A program made the position numbers and the translations under genes. The notes beneath the pieces were generated by a model. That model did not search any database. It had not been told where the DNA came from and saw nothing but the letters and a program-made list of their open reading frames with translations. Shown one piece after another: positions 1-10,400 of a stretch of DNA of 64,000 bases (positions are counted from its first letter, which is position 1; each line of letters starts with the position of its first letter). The stretch is taken from the NCBI GenBank assembly GCA_903882805.1, contig CAIRYK010000087.1, forward strand, positions 1 to 64,000, read 5' to 3'. Source of the DNA: an uncultured Bacteroidota bacterium. GTDB taxonomy: Bacteria; Bacteroidota; Bacteroidia; Chitinophagales; Chitinophagaceae.

Positions 1-181
1 ACAGGTCTACACGATTCATTTTGTTGACAGCAGTCTCCTTGTTACTCTCGCTCTCCAGTATGCTCTCTATCCTTATATCCTCAGCCAGCAACTCGCTCAA
101 AAACCCCTCCAGTATACCGAAGTTGGCCTTATTGCGCAGCAACCGCTTTATTGCCCAGTCGAACCTGATTAGATTTTTCAT
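1..181 (-). CDS. Rpn family nuclease, second tandem copy (5' part only)
   Basis: This is the first 60 codons of a gene running off the left edge. The start ATG (181-179) overlaps the TGA stop (180-178) of the complete Rpn gene upstream, so the two are translationally coupled. Bases 1-181 match 927-1107 almost perfectly. The few differences, around 131-146, are synonymous in the codons I compared, so both encode the same N-terminus beginning MKNLIRFDWAIKR. Rpn proteins are PD-(D/E)XK nucleases, often annotated as putative transposases. The remainder, including the active site, lies outside the window, so it cannot be said whether this copy is intact. Confidence 0.8.
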   Translation of the reverse strand, partial: MKNLIRFDWAIKRLLRNKANFGILEGFLSELLAEDIRIESILESESNKETAVNKMNRVDL

Positions 182-1107
182 CTGCGTTCCTTATTTATCA
201 ATTCATTTACTTGTTCTTCTGTAAGACCTGATAGTTTTGCTGCTAAAGCCACTCCTAATCCTTCAGAAAGACAGTTCTTTGCCACTTCTATCATTTTCTG
301 GTAAGCGCCCTCCTTGATGCCCTCTTTAATTCCCTGCTCCATCCCAACCTTAATTCCCTCCAGCTTACCCTCGTACATTCCCTTGTTGTAGTTACCAACA
401 ACCACTCCATAATCGTCGCGCCAGTTGGCTATGTATTGGTCATATTCCCTGCGCTCCGCTTCTGTAAGGTGCAGCATGTCCAGCTTATCCTTCGCCTCGC
501 GCAGTCCTTTGGCCTGTGTGCCGTCTTTTATCTCCTGATTCTTTAAAAAGCGCACCCACTCGTCGAGCGTATCCTTGGCCACATCATCAAACTGATTGAC
601 CTTGATGATGTAGTATTCCGGATATATTTTGTGAACCTCATCGGCATTGTATATACTCTGCTCCTGCTGCGATAACGTCAATAAATCCTTCTTATGTATA
701 CCTCTGAAGTTGGTTGCTCCATGATATACATAGTCTTCGCCCTTGCCCAAATCGAAGTAAACGATGTGCACCGATATCACTTTCTTCACCATGCTATAAG
801 GCATGCCTATAGCCATGTTGTCTACTATCAACTTTGATGTGCCAAACAACATACGCAACAAATAGTCTTGCTGGTATACATTCTGTATCTCTATGATCAC
901 CAGCTCGCCTTGCGAGTTCTGAACCAACAGGTCTACACGATTCATTTTGTTGACAGCAGTCTCCTTGTTACTCTCGCTCTCCAGTATGCTCTCTATCCTT
1001 ATATCCTCAGCCAGCAACTCGCTCAAAAACCCCTCCAGTATACCGAAGTTGGCCTTGTTGCGTAGCAGACGCTTTATTGCCCAGTCGAACCTGATTAGAT
1101 TTTTCAT
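178..1107 (-). CDS. Rpn family recombination-promoting nuclease / putative transposase
   Basis: A 309-residue protein of the Rpn (PD-(D/E)XK nuclease) family, known for RecA-independent recombination and DNA cleavage in E. coli RpnA. The core reads VDLLVQNSQGELVIIEIQN, giving the family's Asp and E-x-Q catalytic pattern near residues 58-76. The C-terminal third has the typical low-complexity EGIKEG-type repeats and ends in a small helical tail. The length is normal. A TAnnTTTG promoter lies at 1131-1138, and the stop overlaps the next Rpn copy (ATGA). These genes commonly occur as mobile, multi-copy accessory genes. The cellular role here is unknown. Confidence 0.85.
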   Translation of the reverse strand: MKNLIRFDWAIKRLLRNKANFGILEGFLSELLAEDIRIESILESESNKETAVNKMNRVDLLVQNSQGELVIIEIQNVYQQDYLLRMLFGTSKLIVDNMAIGMPYSMVKKVISVHIVYFDLGKGEDYVYHGATNFRGIHKKDLLTLSQQEQSIYNADEVHKIYPEYYIIKVNQFDDVAKDTLDEWVRFLKNQEIKDGTQAKGLREAKDKLDMLHLTEAERREYDQYIANWRDDYGVVVGNYNKGMYEGKLEGIKVGMEQGIKEGIKEGAYQKMIEVAKNCLSEGLGVALAAKLSGLTEEQVNELINKERR

Positions 1108-1130
1108 CTTTGGTTGGTGAAATTTATATG

Positions 1131-1138
1131 CAAAAGTA
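1131..1138 (-). promoter_or_regulatory. -7 promoter element of the Rpn pair
   Basis: On the minus strand this reads TACTTTTG, matching the Bacteroidota -7 consensus TAnnTTTG. It sits about 24 bases before the ATG. No clear -33 TTTG was found. Confidence 0.5.
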
Positions 1139-1295
1139 ATTAAATAAAGGTGAGGCTTGTATGATGTAATAATAGCTAAACCTTATTTTTAGAGAGCGCA
1201 GCGCGTCATTTAACTAATAATATATTAAAGCACACAAATTGGCCACAGCCCGATTGAAAAATAACGTAACTTGTAATTAAAACTAAGACAGGACA

Positions 1296-3551
1296 ATGAA
1301 ACGGGCGCTCGGAGCAATTTATTATTTTTTACCAACGCAGCTTTTCTTCCTTCATTTTCGCAAATATCAGCTACTGTTGGTGTTTTGGCTTGTGCTTATT
1401 CTTATCATCAATGGTAGCTTTGCAGCTCACTTTGGCGCTTCGTCGCTATTTCTCGCTCCTGAATACTTTGGCGAAATCAACTTTGTAAGTATGTTTTTGC
1501 TGGGTTGCGCTATGTGTGTGTTTATGATGACCTGGCATATTACCACTTTCATCATACATAGCAAACGAATTCCCTATATGGGAGCAACAAGGCATGCCTT
1601 TCTGGTATACTCCATCAACAATTCTATCATACCCTTAACTTTTTTGCTTTACTATTCGGTTTATGCAATCCATTACCAATGGAACGATGAGCACACCTCG
1701 GTATCAAGAATTGCGCTGTTGCAGTTGGGGTTTTATCTCGGTTTCCTGCTTATTGTGCTCATTTCATTTGCCTATTTTTTTCGTGTTAGCCGCGATTTTT
1801 TTAAAATGGTATTGTCTAAAGTTACTAATCCGGCAATAATAAGAGGTATTATACCTTATGACGAGATGGATCAGGAAAAGGATATGTTACCGGCTCACTC
1901 ATTTATCTCTGGGAGACTCAGAATAAAAGAGAGTATTGATTTCGAACACTATCACCCTCGCGTAATGCAGGCAGTACTTATCCGACATCATAGAAATGTG
2001 ATTTTTGCAACTGTAGTAGCTTATATACTCTTGCTGATATTGGGCATTTTTATGGAGCGACCCTTACTAAGGGTTCCAGCCGGCGCAGGGTTTCTGTTGC
2101 TTGTTTCTATTGTTATGGGGGTGGTAGGGGCTTTTAAGTATTTTCTCAAAAGCTGGCAGGCCATCGGATGGGTCGTTTTAGCATTACTACTGGGTATTAT
2201 GGTAAAATTACAATGGTTCGACCTGCGAAGTATTGCCTACGGCCTAAACTACCATACGCCGGCAGGAACCCAACCTGCATACAACTATCGTAGCTTGCGC
2301 CGGCTATTTACCAACCAGCGCTACTGGGATGATATAAAAACCGAAGAAGGACGGCTAAAAAACTGGAAAACAAAAACAGGTGAAAACAAACCGCCTCTGG
2401 TGGTAGTTAGTGTAAGCGGAGGCGGCAGCAGGTCGGCCTACTGGACATTCAGGGCGCTACAGTATATAGATAGCGCAAGCAACGGTCGGTTATTTCAGCA
2501 TACGGTATTGATTACCGGCGCATCGGGCGGTATGATAGGAGCAGCTTACTGGCGAGCTATACACGACGCACACCAACGAGGTAAAATAAAAGAACCCTAT
2601 GCCACAAGGTATCAGGACAATGTGGGCAAAGACCTGCTAAACAGCATCATTTTTTCGCTGGCCAGCGTTGATCTTATATCGCCATTCAACAAAATATCTG
2701 TTGCCGGCTATTCTTATACCCGCGACAGAGGCTTTGCCATGGAACAGGAAATTATAAGAAATACTGAAGGTTTGCTAGACCAAAAAATTGGGTTTTACAG
2801 GCAACGCGAAAAAGACGGGTACATACCACAGATGGTGATTAGCGGCACCATAGTAAATGATGGGCGTAAGCTACTTATTGCTAACCAACCTGTTACTTAC
2901 CTCACGCGCGCCAGGTACACCCTTAAAGATTATGCCCCACCAATAGACGGCGTAGATTTTGCCCAGTTCTTTGCAGGGCAGGACCCGTACAATCTTCGTA
3001 TGACATCGGCATTGCGCATGAATGCCTCGTTTCCTTATGTGCTGCCCGTTGTGAAACTGCCCAGCATACCCAGAATGAATATAATGGATGCCGGACTACG
3101 CGACAATTACGGTTGCGAAGTGGCCGGACGCTACGTTTTTTCGCTGCACGACTGGATTGCAGCCAATGCTGGTGAAACCATTTTTCTGGAAATACGCGAC
3201 ACACGAGAGAATGATGTGAGCAACATTTCCGATCAGTCTTCTTCGTTGCCCAATATGCTTGCCGACCCTCTTTTTGTAGTGCAAACTAAGTGGGAAGCGT
3301 TTCAATCGTATGCGCATGGCTATGCCAAAGATTATACCTCGGCATTTATGAGCGGCAAATTCAGGTATATAACGCTGGAGTATGTGCCAAAAGAATCTAA
3401 AAAAGTTGCGGCGCTCAACTTCCATCTCACTCAGAAGGAGAAAGAAGATCTATATCAGTCTATTGAAAACCCCGACAATAAGGCGGCTATTGACACATTG
3501 CTGAGCGTACTTAAGACGGCCGAAATACAAATCAACAATACGGAAAAGTAG
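1296..3551 (+). CDS. Membrane-anchored patatin-like phospholipase
   Basis: A 751-residue protein. The N-terminal ~310 residues hold about seven hydrophobic segments (roughly 24-44, 62-85, 105-125, 142-163, 235-252, 259-278, 287-303). A soluble patatin domain follows at about 368-610. The oxyanion-hole glycines are SGGGSRS near 370, the nucleophile elbow is GASGG near 407 (G-x-S-x-G) and the dyad aspartate is in DAGLRDNYG near 597. All catalytic elements are present, so an active Ser-Asp lipid acyl hydrolase at the inner membrane is expected. The substrate is unknown. It stands alone, convergent with the glycosyltransferase downstream. Patatins are effectors in some anti-phage systems, but no nucleotide cyclase or other defence partner lies beside it. 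Confidence 0.82.
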   Translation: MKRALGAIYYFLPTQLFFLHFRKYQLLLVFWLVLILIINGSFAAHFGASSLFLAPEYFGEINFVSMFLLGCAMCVFMMTWHITTFIIHSKRIPYMGATRHAFLVYSINNSIIPLTFLLYYSVYAIHYQWNDEHTSVSRIALLQLGFYLGFLLIVLISFAYFFRVSRDFFKMVLSKVTNPAIIRGIIPYDEMDQEKDMLPAHSFISGRLRIKESIDFEHYHPRVMQAVLIRHHRNVIFATVVAYILLLILGIFMERPLLRVPAGAGFLLLVSIVMGVVGAFKYFLKSWQAIGWVVLALLLGIMVKLQWFDLRSIAYGLNYHTPAGTQPAYNYRSLRRLFTNQRYWDDIKTEEGRLKNWKTKTGENKPPLVVVSVSGGGSRSAYWTFRALQYIDSASNGRLFQHTVLITGASGGMIGAAYWRAIHDAHQRGKIKEPYATRYQDNVGKDLLNSIIFSLASVDLISPFNKISVAGYSYTRDRGFAMEQEIIRNTEGLLDQKIGFYRQREKDGYIPQMVISGTIVNDGRKLLIANQPVTYLTRARYTLKDYAPPIDGVDFAQFFAGQDPYNLRMTSALRMNASFPYVLPVVKLPSIPRMNIMDAGLRDNYGCEVAGRYVFSLHDWIAANAGETIFLEIRDTRENDVSNISDQSSSLPNMLADPLFVVQTKWEAFQSYAHGYAKDYTSAFMSGKFRYITLEYVPKESKKVAALNFHLTQKEKEDLYQSIENPDNKAAIDTLLSVLKTAEIQINNTEK

Positions 3552-3574
3552 TGAACTAAAGGTCTCGCTATATT

Positions 3575-4510
3575 TTATAACTCAGTAGCCAGGCGTTTCC
3601 AGTCTATTGCTGGTGGCACCCAATGTTTGCCCTGCAGCTTGTCGGCAATTGAGCGATTGGCCAGATAATTTACTTTTTCCTGCATCAGCACATGCATTTG
3701 TAGCAGCGAGGCATACCCCGCCAAATTAGGCCACGACATACCGCTAAAATGGGTGAAGAAATCGGCCAATAGAGTTCGGGCTTCTTTCAGGTTCCAGTAG
3801 TGCAGCATGTAGGGCGCTGCGCTTTTTACCTTCCCTTCTTGCTGAAAAAATATGGAGAACGCAAATTGCTCTATAATGTGTTTTGAAAACTTGGGGTATT
3901 CGCAATCTGTAAACGTCAGTACTTCATCAAGCAAGTGACGGTATTTGGTATTAAAGCCAAGGACACCGGCATTCCACATTTCGAGATCGTATATAGGCTT
4001 TTGGTTGATGGTTATTGTGGTTTCTGAACGCAGATAATTATCCAGCTTAGTCAATATAGGGTTAGCACGTTGGCTTACTACACTTTCCATAACGTGCATA
4101 TACAGTTTGCCTGCATCTATACCTGCAAAAAGCTGTTTTAGCGGATGCGTAATACATATATCTGCGTCCAGATACAGAATGTTACCCTGCCTGTCGCGCG
4201 TAAAATCTTTGAGTAGCTCTATTTTTACGCGGTGCACAAAATCTATTTTACCCTTCCATTCTTTAATTGTTTCGGCATCTATGTACCTGAAATGGAGCGG
4301 TAACTGACAATCTACAAATGCCCGGAACCAATCTGGATTGTCGGTATAAATCCAAATTTGGGTATTTTCAGGTTGTTGTATTTCGAACGACCTTGTAAGC
4401 GACAGTAATGCAAATGCGCATTCCTGAAACACACCTTCATTGCCATAGCATTGAAAAACAATATAGTTGTGTTGATCCAAAGAACTATTTTTTTTATTTG
4501 AATCAGGCAT
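3575..4510 (-). CDS. Glycosyltransferase family 8-like protein
   Basis: A 311-residue soluble protein resembling GT-A fold nucleotide-sugar transferases. The fold starts with YIVFQCYGNEGV near residue 16. A DxD metal/nucleotide-sugar motif occurs as NILYLDADICI near residue 112, followed by family-like context (MWNAGVLGFNTK) near 180. There is no signal peptide, which fits a cytoplasmic enzyme. Acceptor and donor cannot be told from sequence. It is convergent with the patatin gene (23 bases apart) and lies just downstream of hutH in the same direction. Exact family assignment (GT8 or a GT-A relative) is inferred from motif spacing only. Confidence 0.65.
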   Translation of the reverse strand: MPDSNKKNSSLDQHNYIVFQCYGNEGVFQECAFALLSLTRSFEIQQPENTQIWIYTDNPDWFRAFVDCQLPLHFRYIDAETIKEWKGKIDFVHRVKIELLKDFTRDRQGNILYLDADICITHPLKQLFAGIDAGKLYMHVMESVVSQRANPILTKLDNYLRSETTITINQKPIYDLEMWNAGVLGFNTKYRHLLDEVLTFTDCEYPKFSKHIIEQFAFSIFFQQEGKVKSAAPYMLHYWNLKEARTLLADFFTHFSGMSWPNLAGYASLLQMHVLMQEKVNYLANRSIADKLQGKHWVPPAIDWKRLATEL

Positions 4511-4554
4511 GTAAGGTATGTTTTATAGTGTTGAGATAGTGTGGTAAGGGCTTA

Positions 4555-6033
4555 TCAACCAATAATTGCGTTTAGGTCTTTGTCCAGAAACCGCTCGGCT
4601 GCCATGAGCTTATCATGTAGTACCTCATCGCTGGCCATAAATGAGGCTTCTTTTCTGAAAGCGGTCCACAGCTTTTCTATAGCCAGCGAAGATTGATGCG
4701 GGCGGCGGAACTCAAGCGCCTGTGCTGCAGTAAGTAGCTCTATTGCCAGCACGCGCTGCACATTCTTTATTACTTTTCTCAGTTTAGTGGCGGCATTGGC
4801 GCCCATACTTACATGATCTTCCTGACCATTACTGCTCACAATACTATCTACCGAAGCCGGAGTACAGTATTGTTTGTTTTGACTAACAATGGCCGCAGCA
4901 GTGTATTGGGCAATCATAAAACCACTGTTGAGGCCGGCTGCCGGAGCCAAAAACGGAGGCAGACTGCGCTGACCACTTACCAACAGATAGGTGCGCCGCT
5001 CAGATATGTTGGCCAGTTCGGCCATGGCTATTGCCAGAAAATCGGCATGAAGGGCAAGTATCTGTCCATGAAAGTTGCCTCCGCTCATTATCGCATCCTC
5101 GTCGTGAAACACTATTGGGTTGTCTGTTACCGAGTTTATTTCGGTTTCCACCACGTTGGTTACGGTATCTACTACATCTTTCGTAGCTCCATGCACCTGA
5201 GGCATACATCTGAACGAGTAAGGGTCTTGCACCTGCTCCTTTTTCAGTTGTTGTATATCGCTGCCTTGCAGCAATGACAGTATGCGCTGCGCAGTGGCTA
5301 TCTGGCCTTTGTGCGGACGCACACGATGTATAGGGTGTTTGAATGGTTCATCTTTGGCCATAAAAGCATCGGCCGACATAGCGCCGATCACATCGGCCCA
5401 CACCTGTAGTCGTTGTGCGGCCATAAGGCTCCACACCATATATGAGCTCATAAACTGCGTGCCGTTCAGCAATGCGAGCCCCTCTTTGGCCGACAACGCT
5501 ATTGGTTCCAGTCCTGCTTTTGCAAGCGCAGCGGAAGCTGTCATTCTTACACCTTTGTAATGCACCTCGCCCTTACCAAATAGCGGTAGGCAAAGGTGCG
5601 CCAGTGGAGCCAGATCGCCGGAGGCGCCTAGCGAACCGAGTTCGTACACAACAGGATGGATGCCAGCATTATAAAAATCAGCAAGGCGTTGCACTATTGC
5701 CGGCCTTACCCCGCTATATCCCTGGCTCAGTCCGTGCACTTTTAGCGCAAGCATTAGCCGCACTATGTCCTCGGGAACCTCATCACCCATGCCGCAAGCG
5801 TGCGAGCATACCAGATTTTCCTGCAGTTGCGCCAGCTCATCGTCTTTTATTCGCACATTGCACAAAGAGCCGAAACCGGTGTTGATTCCATAGTAGGTAG
5901 CACCGTTTTTCAGAATTTCTTCCAGATAATTTCTGTTGATAGCTATGCGCTCCTCCGCAAGATTAGACAGTTCTAAACTATTGCCGTCAAATGCGTTCAG
6001 GAAATCTATGGATATATGCTCGGGTAGTTTCAT
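4555..6033 (-). CDS. hutH: Histidine ammonia-lyase
   Basis: Converts L-histidine to trans-urocanate and ammonia (EC 4.3.1.3), the first step of histidine breakdown, in the cytoplasm. The Ala-Ser-Gly triad that cyclises to the MIO cofactor is in SLGASGDLAPLAH at about residues 137-139. The active-site tyrosine loop YYGINTGFGS, LVCSHACG (the His typical of HAL) and NGQEDHVSMG are also present. From the chosen start the length is 492, normal for the family. A start seven codons upstream is possible, but the promoter element at 6052-6059 places transcription initiation downstream of it, so MKLPEHIS is preferred. No other hut genes are adjacent, so it is not in a hut operon here. Confidence 0.93.
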   Translation of the reverse strand: MKLPEHISIDFLNAFDGNSLELSNLAEERIAINRNYLEEILKNGATYYGINTGFGSLCNVRIKDDELAQLQENLVCSHACGMGDEVPEDIVRLMLALKVHGLSQGYSGVRPAIVQRLADFYNAGIHPVVYELGSLGASGDLAPLAHLCLPLFGKGEVHYKGVRMTASAALAKAGLEPIALSAKEGLALLNGTQFMSSYMVWSLMAAQRLQVWADVIGAMSADAFMAKDEPFKHPIHRVRPHKGQIATAQRILSLLQGSDIQQLKKEQVQDPYSFRCMPQVHGATKDVVDTVTNVVETEINSVTDNPIVFHDEDAIMSGGNFHGQILALHADFLAIAMAELANISERRTYLLVSGQRSLPPFLAPAAGLNSGFMIAQYTAAAIVSQNKQYCTPASVDSIVSSNGQEDHVSMGANAATKLRKVIKNVQRVLAIELLTAAQALEFRRPHQSSLAIEKLWTAFRKEASFMASDEVLHDKLMAAERFLDKDLNAIIG

Positions 6034-6051
6034 TGGTCTTGTTGTAGACCG

Positions 6052-6059
6052 CAAATGTA
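6052..6059 (-). promoter_or_regulatory. -7 promoter element of hutH
   Basis: The minus strand reads TACATTTG (TAnnTTTG consensus), 19 bases before the preferred ATG at 6033. The longer open frame would begin at 6054, inside this element, so the element decides the start. Confidence 0.6.
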
Positions 6060-6145
6060 GTTATTCGAGGGGTAAAATAATATTGGGCTCAGCTCGCTGT
6101 ATATTTTGCGTCCGTAACAGCATTTATTTTTTATAAAAGGTAAAC

Positions 6146-6667
6146 CTACTTTCCTCCCTCCACTATCGCTGCCATATCAGCTTCTACCGATTTCAGAACG
6201 GTTTCGGTGATGCGGCCGGCTTCTTTGCCGTTTTTGAGGAGTATGATGGTGGGGGCAAATTTTATTTCATATTTGCGTTCTTCGCCTGTCTTCGATTTTT
6301 TGTCGCGGTCTATCCCATACATGGTCAGCTGGTTTGGGGGGAAGCCGCTTGTTGTCAGTACTTTTTCCAGTTTGGGTATCAGATTGTGCGAGTCATCGCA
6401 CCAGGTACCGAGGAATGCTACTATGGTATAGTCTTTCAGGCTTTTGCGCAGAGTGGCCACATACTTTTCTTCGGGCATATAGGCATCGCTTCCGCTTTTC
6501 ATCCAGTTAAAGGTCGGTTCAGTATTCAGATCGGCAAACGAAATGAGACCGTCAAAAATCCAGCCGCCCTCTTTGGGGTCTTTTATTACGTCATATGCTT
6601 TTGTTTGGGCCATGGTACTTATGCTTAAAAGCAGCATTACGATAGCTGCGGCAATCAGTTTTTTCAT
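6146..6667 (-). CDS. Secreted thioredoxin-fold protein with a single active-site Cys
   Basis: A 173-residue exported protein: MKKLIAAAIVMLLLSISTMAQ is a clear signal peptide cut after the Ala. The thioredoxin core shows FLGTWCDDSHNLIPKL near residue 95 and the cis-proline loop KFAPTIILLKNG near 140. The active site is WCDDS, not WCxxC, so the resolving cysteine is missing. It probably acts as a monothiol or binding protein in the periplasm, not as a classic disulfide oxidoreductase. The start was taken at the signal peptide Met, 10 codons inside the open frame. It lies downstream of the MerR gene in the same direction with a 42-base gap, so the two may be co-transcribed. Confidence 0.8.
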   Translation of the reverse strand: MKKLIAAAIVMLLLSISTMAQTKAYDVIKDPKEGGWIFDGLISFADLNTEPTFNWMKSGSDAYMPEEKYVATLRKSLKDYTIVAFLGTWCDDSHNLIPKLEKVLTTSGFPPNQLTMYGIDRDKKSKTGEERKYEIKFAPTIILLKNGKEAGRITETVLKSVEADMAAIVEGGK

Positions 6668-6709
6668 TTTTATGCCATTTGGCGCTTTGCGCTGCACACG
6701 AAAGCGGAG

Positions 6710-7255
6710 TTACAGTTGATTGCGAATGATGACCAACTTATTTCTTAGCTGCAGCATAGCCGATTTCAGATCTATTGTTTCTACATCGCGTTTGTTTTGC
6801 GCTTTAAGGCGGGCTTTGGCGCCAGCCAGGGTAAAGCCTCTTTCTTTTACCAGATGGTATATGGCTCTTAGCTCGCGTATCTGTGCTTCTGTAAACAAGC
6901 GGTCGCCTTTCTTGGTGGTGCGCACTTTTATTTTAAACTCATTGGTCCAAAACCGGATGTGCGATGTTTTTACTTTAAATATTTCAGCCACCTCGCCAAT
7001 CGCATAATATTGTTTAGTACCGGTCCATTCCTCGGGCAGTACAAACTCCTCTGCAGGTTCTTCCTTTTTCTCTGCAACTGCTGGTACTATATCTTCTTCA
7101 TTTGTTTCTATATCTGCCGTTATTTCGTCTTGTTGTTCGTCGTCGCTATCCGATTTTTGTTCGTCTTTTTTCTTTTTTGCTCGTGGTTTAGATACCGCGG
7201 CCGGTTGCTCGGGCACAATTTCTTCTCCGAAAAGGGTAATAATTCGTTCGCTCAT
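6710..7255 (-). CDS. MerR family transcriptional regulator
   Basis: A 181-residue protein. The first ~85 residues are charged and disordered (Lys/Glu/Asp-rich). A MerR-type winged helix-turn-helix follows from about 92, with YYAIGEVAEIFKVKTSHIRFW, KKGDRLFTEAQIRELRAI and the second helix set LVKERGFTLAGAKARLK. There are no C-terminal sensor cysteines, so it is not a metal-sensing MerR but the short type common in Bacteroidota. Its target is unknown. The thioredoxin-fold gene follows it. Confidence 0.85.
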   Translation of the reverse strand: MSERIITLFGEEIVPEQPAAVSKPRAKKKKDEQKSDSDDEQQDEITADIETNEEDIVPAVAEKKEEPAEEFVLPEEWTGTKQYYAIGEVAEIFKVKTSHIRFWTNEFKIKVRTTKKGDRLFTEAQIRELRAIYHLVKERGFTLAGAKARLKAQNKRDVETIDLKSAMLQLRNKLVIIRNQL

Positions 7256-7288
7256 TGTTCTAAATTAGAAATGTATTATTTGGCACAG

Positions 7289-7323
7289 CAAATATAAAAA
7301 ACATAGCTGATGTATCTCCCAAA
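7289..7323 (-). promoter_or_regulatory. Promoter of the MerR gene
   Basis: The minus strand has a -33 TTTG (7323-7320), a 23-base spacer and the -7 element TATATTTG (7296-7289), about 33 bases before the ATG. Confidence 0.55.
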
Positions 7324-7390
7324 AATAAGGTAAAACAAACTGTAATGGAGAATAAATGACAATAGCATACTTTGTGTGCTAAAAAAAATA

Positions 7391-7416
7391 GCGGCCGGCA
7401 TTTATTTGCCGGCCGC
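7391..7416 (-). terminator. Rho-independent terminator of the first giant repeat protein
   Basis: A perfect 10-bp GC-rich stem (GCGGCCGGCA / TGCCGGCCGC) with a 6-base loop. On the minus strand it is followed by a run of T's (A's at 7381-7388). It lies 22 bases beyond the stop of the gene ending at 7439. Confidence 0.9.
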
Positions 7417-7438
7417 CATTGTTCAAAAAAGTCATTTA

Positions 7439-10400
7439 TTAACGCTCAATTACAAAGTGGAACGCCTTACTACCGGCAGCCGAACGCATATTGAGTATAT
7501 ACATTCCATTTGCCAGGGCAGCATTCATTTGCAGTTGCTCGTTGATACGGCCATTTACCGCCAATACAGACTGCGTATGCACCATCTGCCCCATCATGTT
7601 AGTTACCTCAAGGGTTACATAATCGCTGGTAGCAGCGCCAGTGTACCCTTTTATGATAAAGGCGCCTTTGTTGGGGTTGGGCAGCAAAGCCACATCCTGT
7701 TTATTGTCGGCGGTTGTTGTTACCCCTACGTTGGCGTGCACAACTATTGTTTCTGTGTTGCATACAGCAGCGCTTGCTCCACAACTGTTGTGGTTGGTAA
7801 CACAGCATTTTACAACATCAAAGTTGCGCAGAGTAGCGCTGGTATATTCGGCATTTGTAGCTCCTGCAATGGCAACGCCATTTACGCTCCATTGGTAGGT
7901 AACCGATACAGGCGAATCGTTGGTTATCACGGCCTTCAGCGTCAGTGGCTCACCTGAAATGATGGTTGTACCTGGCTCTGCTTCTATAATAAATGATGGC
8001 ATTATAGGTGCATCTACAGTAATGATAACATTATTGCTGAGTACAAAATCGCTGGTGCGGCAGGCAAAATTGCTGGCCATAGTGCAGAATATTACATCGC
8101 TGTCGTTGGCTACGTAGCTGAAAGCGGGCGAATTAGTTCCTACTATTAACCCGTTCACGCGCCAGGTATAAGCCGGAGCTGTTCCGCCGAATACTGGAGT
8201 AGCTGTAAAAGTTGATGTCTGTCCAGGACATACTTTACTGCCGCCCGTAGCCGCTACACTTACTGATGGCGTTGCATTCGGGTTAACAGTCATGATCATT
8301 TTGCCGTCGGCAGTTGTGGGCGTTGCACACAGTGCATTGCTGGTAAGTATCACAGATATGCTGTCGTTATTGGCGGGAGCGTAGCGGAACGATGCTCCGT
8401 AGCCCATAGTTGCGCCATTTACCTTCCACTCGTAGGTGGGCGACGAGCCTCCGTTTACTGCAGTTGGCGTGTAAGTGGCCATAACGCCAGCGCATATATT
8501 AGCGCCAGTTGTAGCGTTTACTGTTACAGAAGGTGTTAGCAACGGATTGATAGCAATGCTGGCGCTGTCATTCATGGCGCTTGTACAAGATGTTGCAGTG
8601 TTTGTTGCCATAATTTTATAAGTTCCCGCATCGGTATAAGCGCCCAAATCTAAAGCTATACCTGTACCTGCAAAGAAACTGCCCACTGGCGCCAAATCTT
8701 TATACACCTGATAAGTAATACCGCCGAGCTCAGAACCAGAGAGCAAAATATGCACACCTGAGCCGCCGGCGCAATAGCTGCCGCCGCCCGATACCGTATA
8801 AACTCTAGGCGCAGGATGCTGCAACACGTTTGCGTTACCTGCCATCAGGGCGCTACAAGTAGTTACCGGATTTGTAGCAATCACCGTATAGAAACCGCTA
8901 AAAGTTTGTGCGCCAAAAGATATAGGAGTTGTTCCGGTTACAGGTGCGCCAATGGCTCGTGTACCGTTCCAAAGCTGATAGTTGATGCCCGCAACTGCGC
9001 TGTCGAGTCCTACTGTTATGCCTGTTGTTCCCTCACAGAAAGCGCCGCCGCCGGTTACATTAAACACATCTGGCAACTGATTGATGTTGATATTTGCAAT
9101 ACCTGCCATAGTTGCAGCGCAGCCGGTAGCTACATTGGTAGCCAGTATTGTGTATGCGCCGCCACCTGTTAGGGTACCAAAATCCAATACTGAGCCAGTG
9201 CCATCGAGCGGCACACCCACGGGAGTAAGGCCATTGAGTAGCTGATAGCTGATACCGCGATTGGAAGTTGTAAGCCCAATATGTCGACCGCTACCGCCGC
9301 TACAATAGTCGCCGCCGCCCGTAACTCTGTAACTGGCAGGCAATGGATTGATACCAACTGTTACGGTACCGTTCATATTACGGGTGCATGGTGTGTAAGC
9401 ATTTACCGCTACTACCCTATAGGTACCAGCAATTGTTTGCAAACCAAAACTCAATCGGCCACCCACGCCGGCTACTGTTGCTACCAAAGTTGACGCTGTC
9501 CATAACTGATAATTTACGCCAGTATCTGAACTGCTCAACCTCACCTCTGCGCCGGCAGCGCCTTCGCAATAGTTGCCGCCGCCCATAACAGTATATACGG
9601 TTGGCAGCGCTTTTACTGCTACATTTACTCCGCCTGTCATTCCAGCTACGCAGCCAGTTACATTATTTCTACCCTGAACTGTGTACACGCCTGGAGCAGT
9701 TTGTAATCCAAAATTGAGTGCAAGGCCCGTTCCTGTCACTAATCCGCCTATTGGCGAACCGCCCTTGTATAATTGATACTTAAAGCCTGGTTCTGACAGA
9801 TCGAGACCAACCGGTACTCCTGCGCCGCCAACACAATAATCGCCGCCGCCGGTTACGTTATATGCTGTAGGTAATGTATTTTCTGTTACTGTTACAGATC
9901 CGGCCATGTTGTTAGTGCATCCGGTAGCCGCTATACGTGCTGACACGGTATAGACACCGGGAGCAGACATAATTCCGAAATCAAGACCTGAATTTGCTCC
10001 TGCAACGGTAGATATTACGCCTGTCAGGCTATTAGTGAGCGTATAGTCTGTTCCATTTACCGAAAAATCGAGACCCACATGCGGACCTACCGAACCTGTG
10101 CAATAGGCGCCGCCGCCGCTTACATTGTATGCCGTAGGCAAAGGATTGATACCTATCACAGCAGTACCATTCATTGGGCTGTAGCAATTGTTAGAAATAT
10201 TAATGCCTACAATAGTATAGCTACCGGGCGCTGTTTTGTTACCAAAACTCAGTATGCCGCCTATGCCTAATACACTGTCTACCTGTGTAAGGCCATTAAA
10301 AAGCCGATAGTTAACTCCGGGTGTAGAATTGCTCAGCGTTATTTCCACGCCTGCCCCGCCTGCGCAGTATCTGCCGCCAGCGTTAATGTCGAAAAATGTA

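Noticed and set aside
1-181. Terminal direct repeat of an insertion sequence
   Set aside because: The repeated segment is simply the 5' coding end of a second Rpn gene with a synonymous pattern of change.
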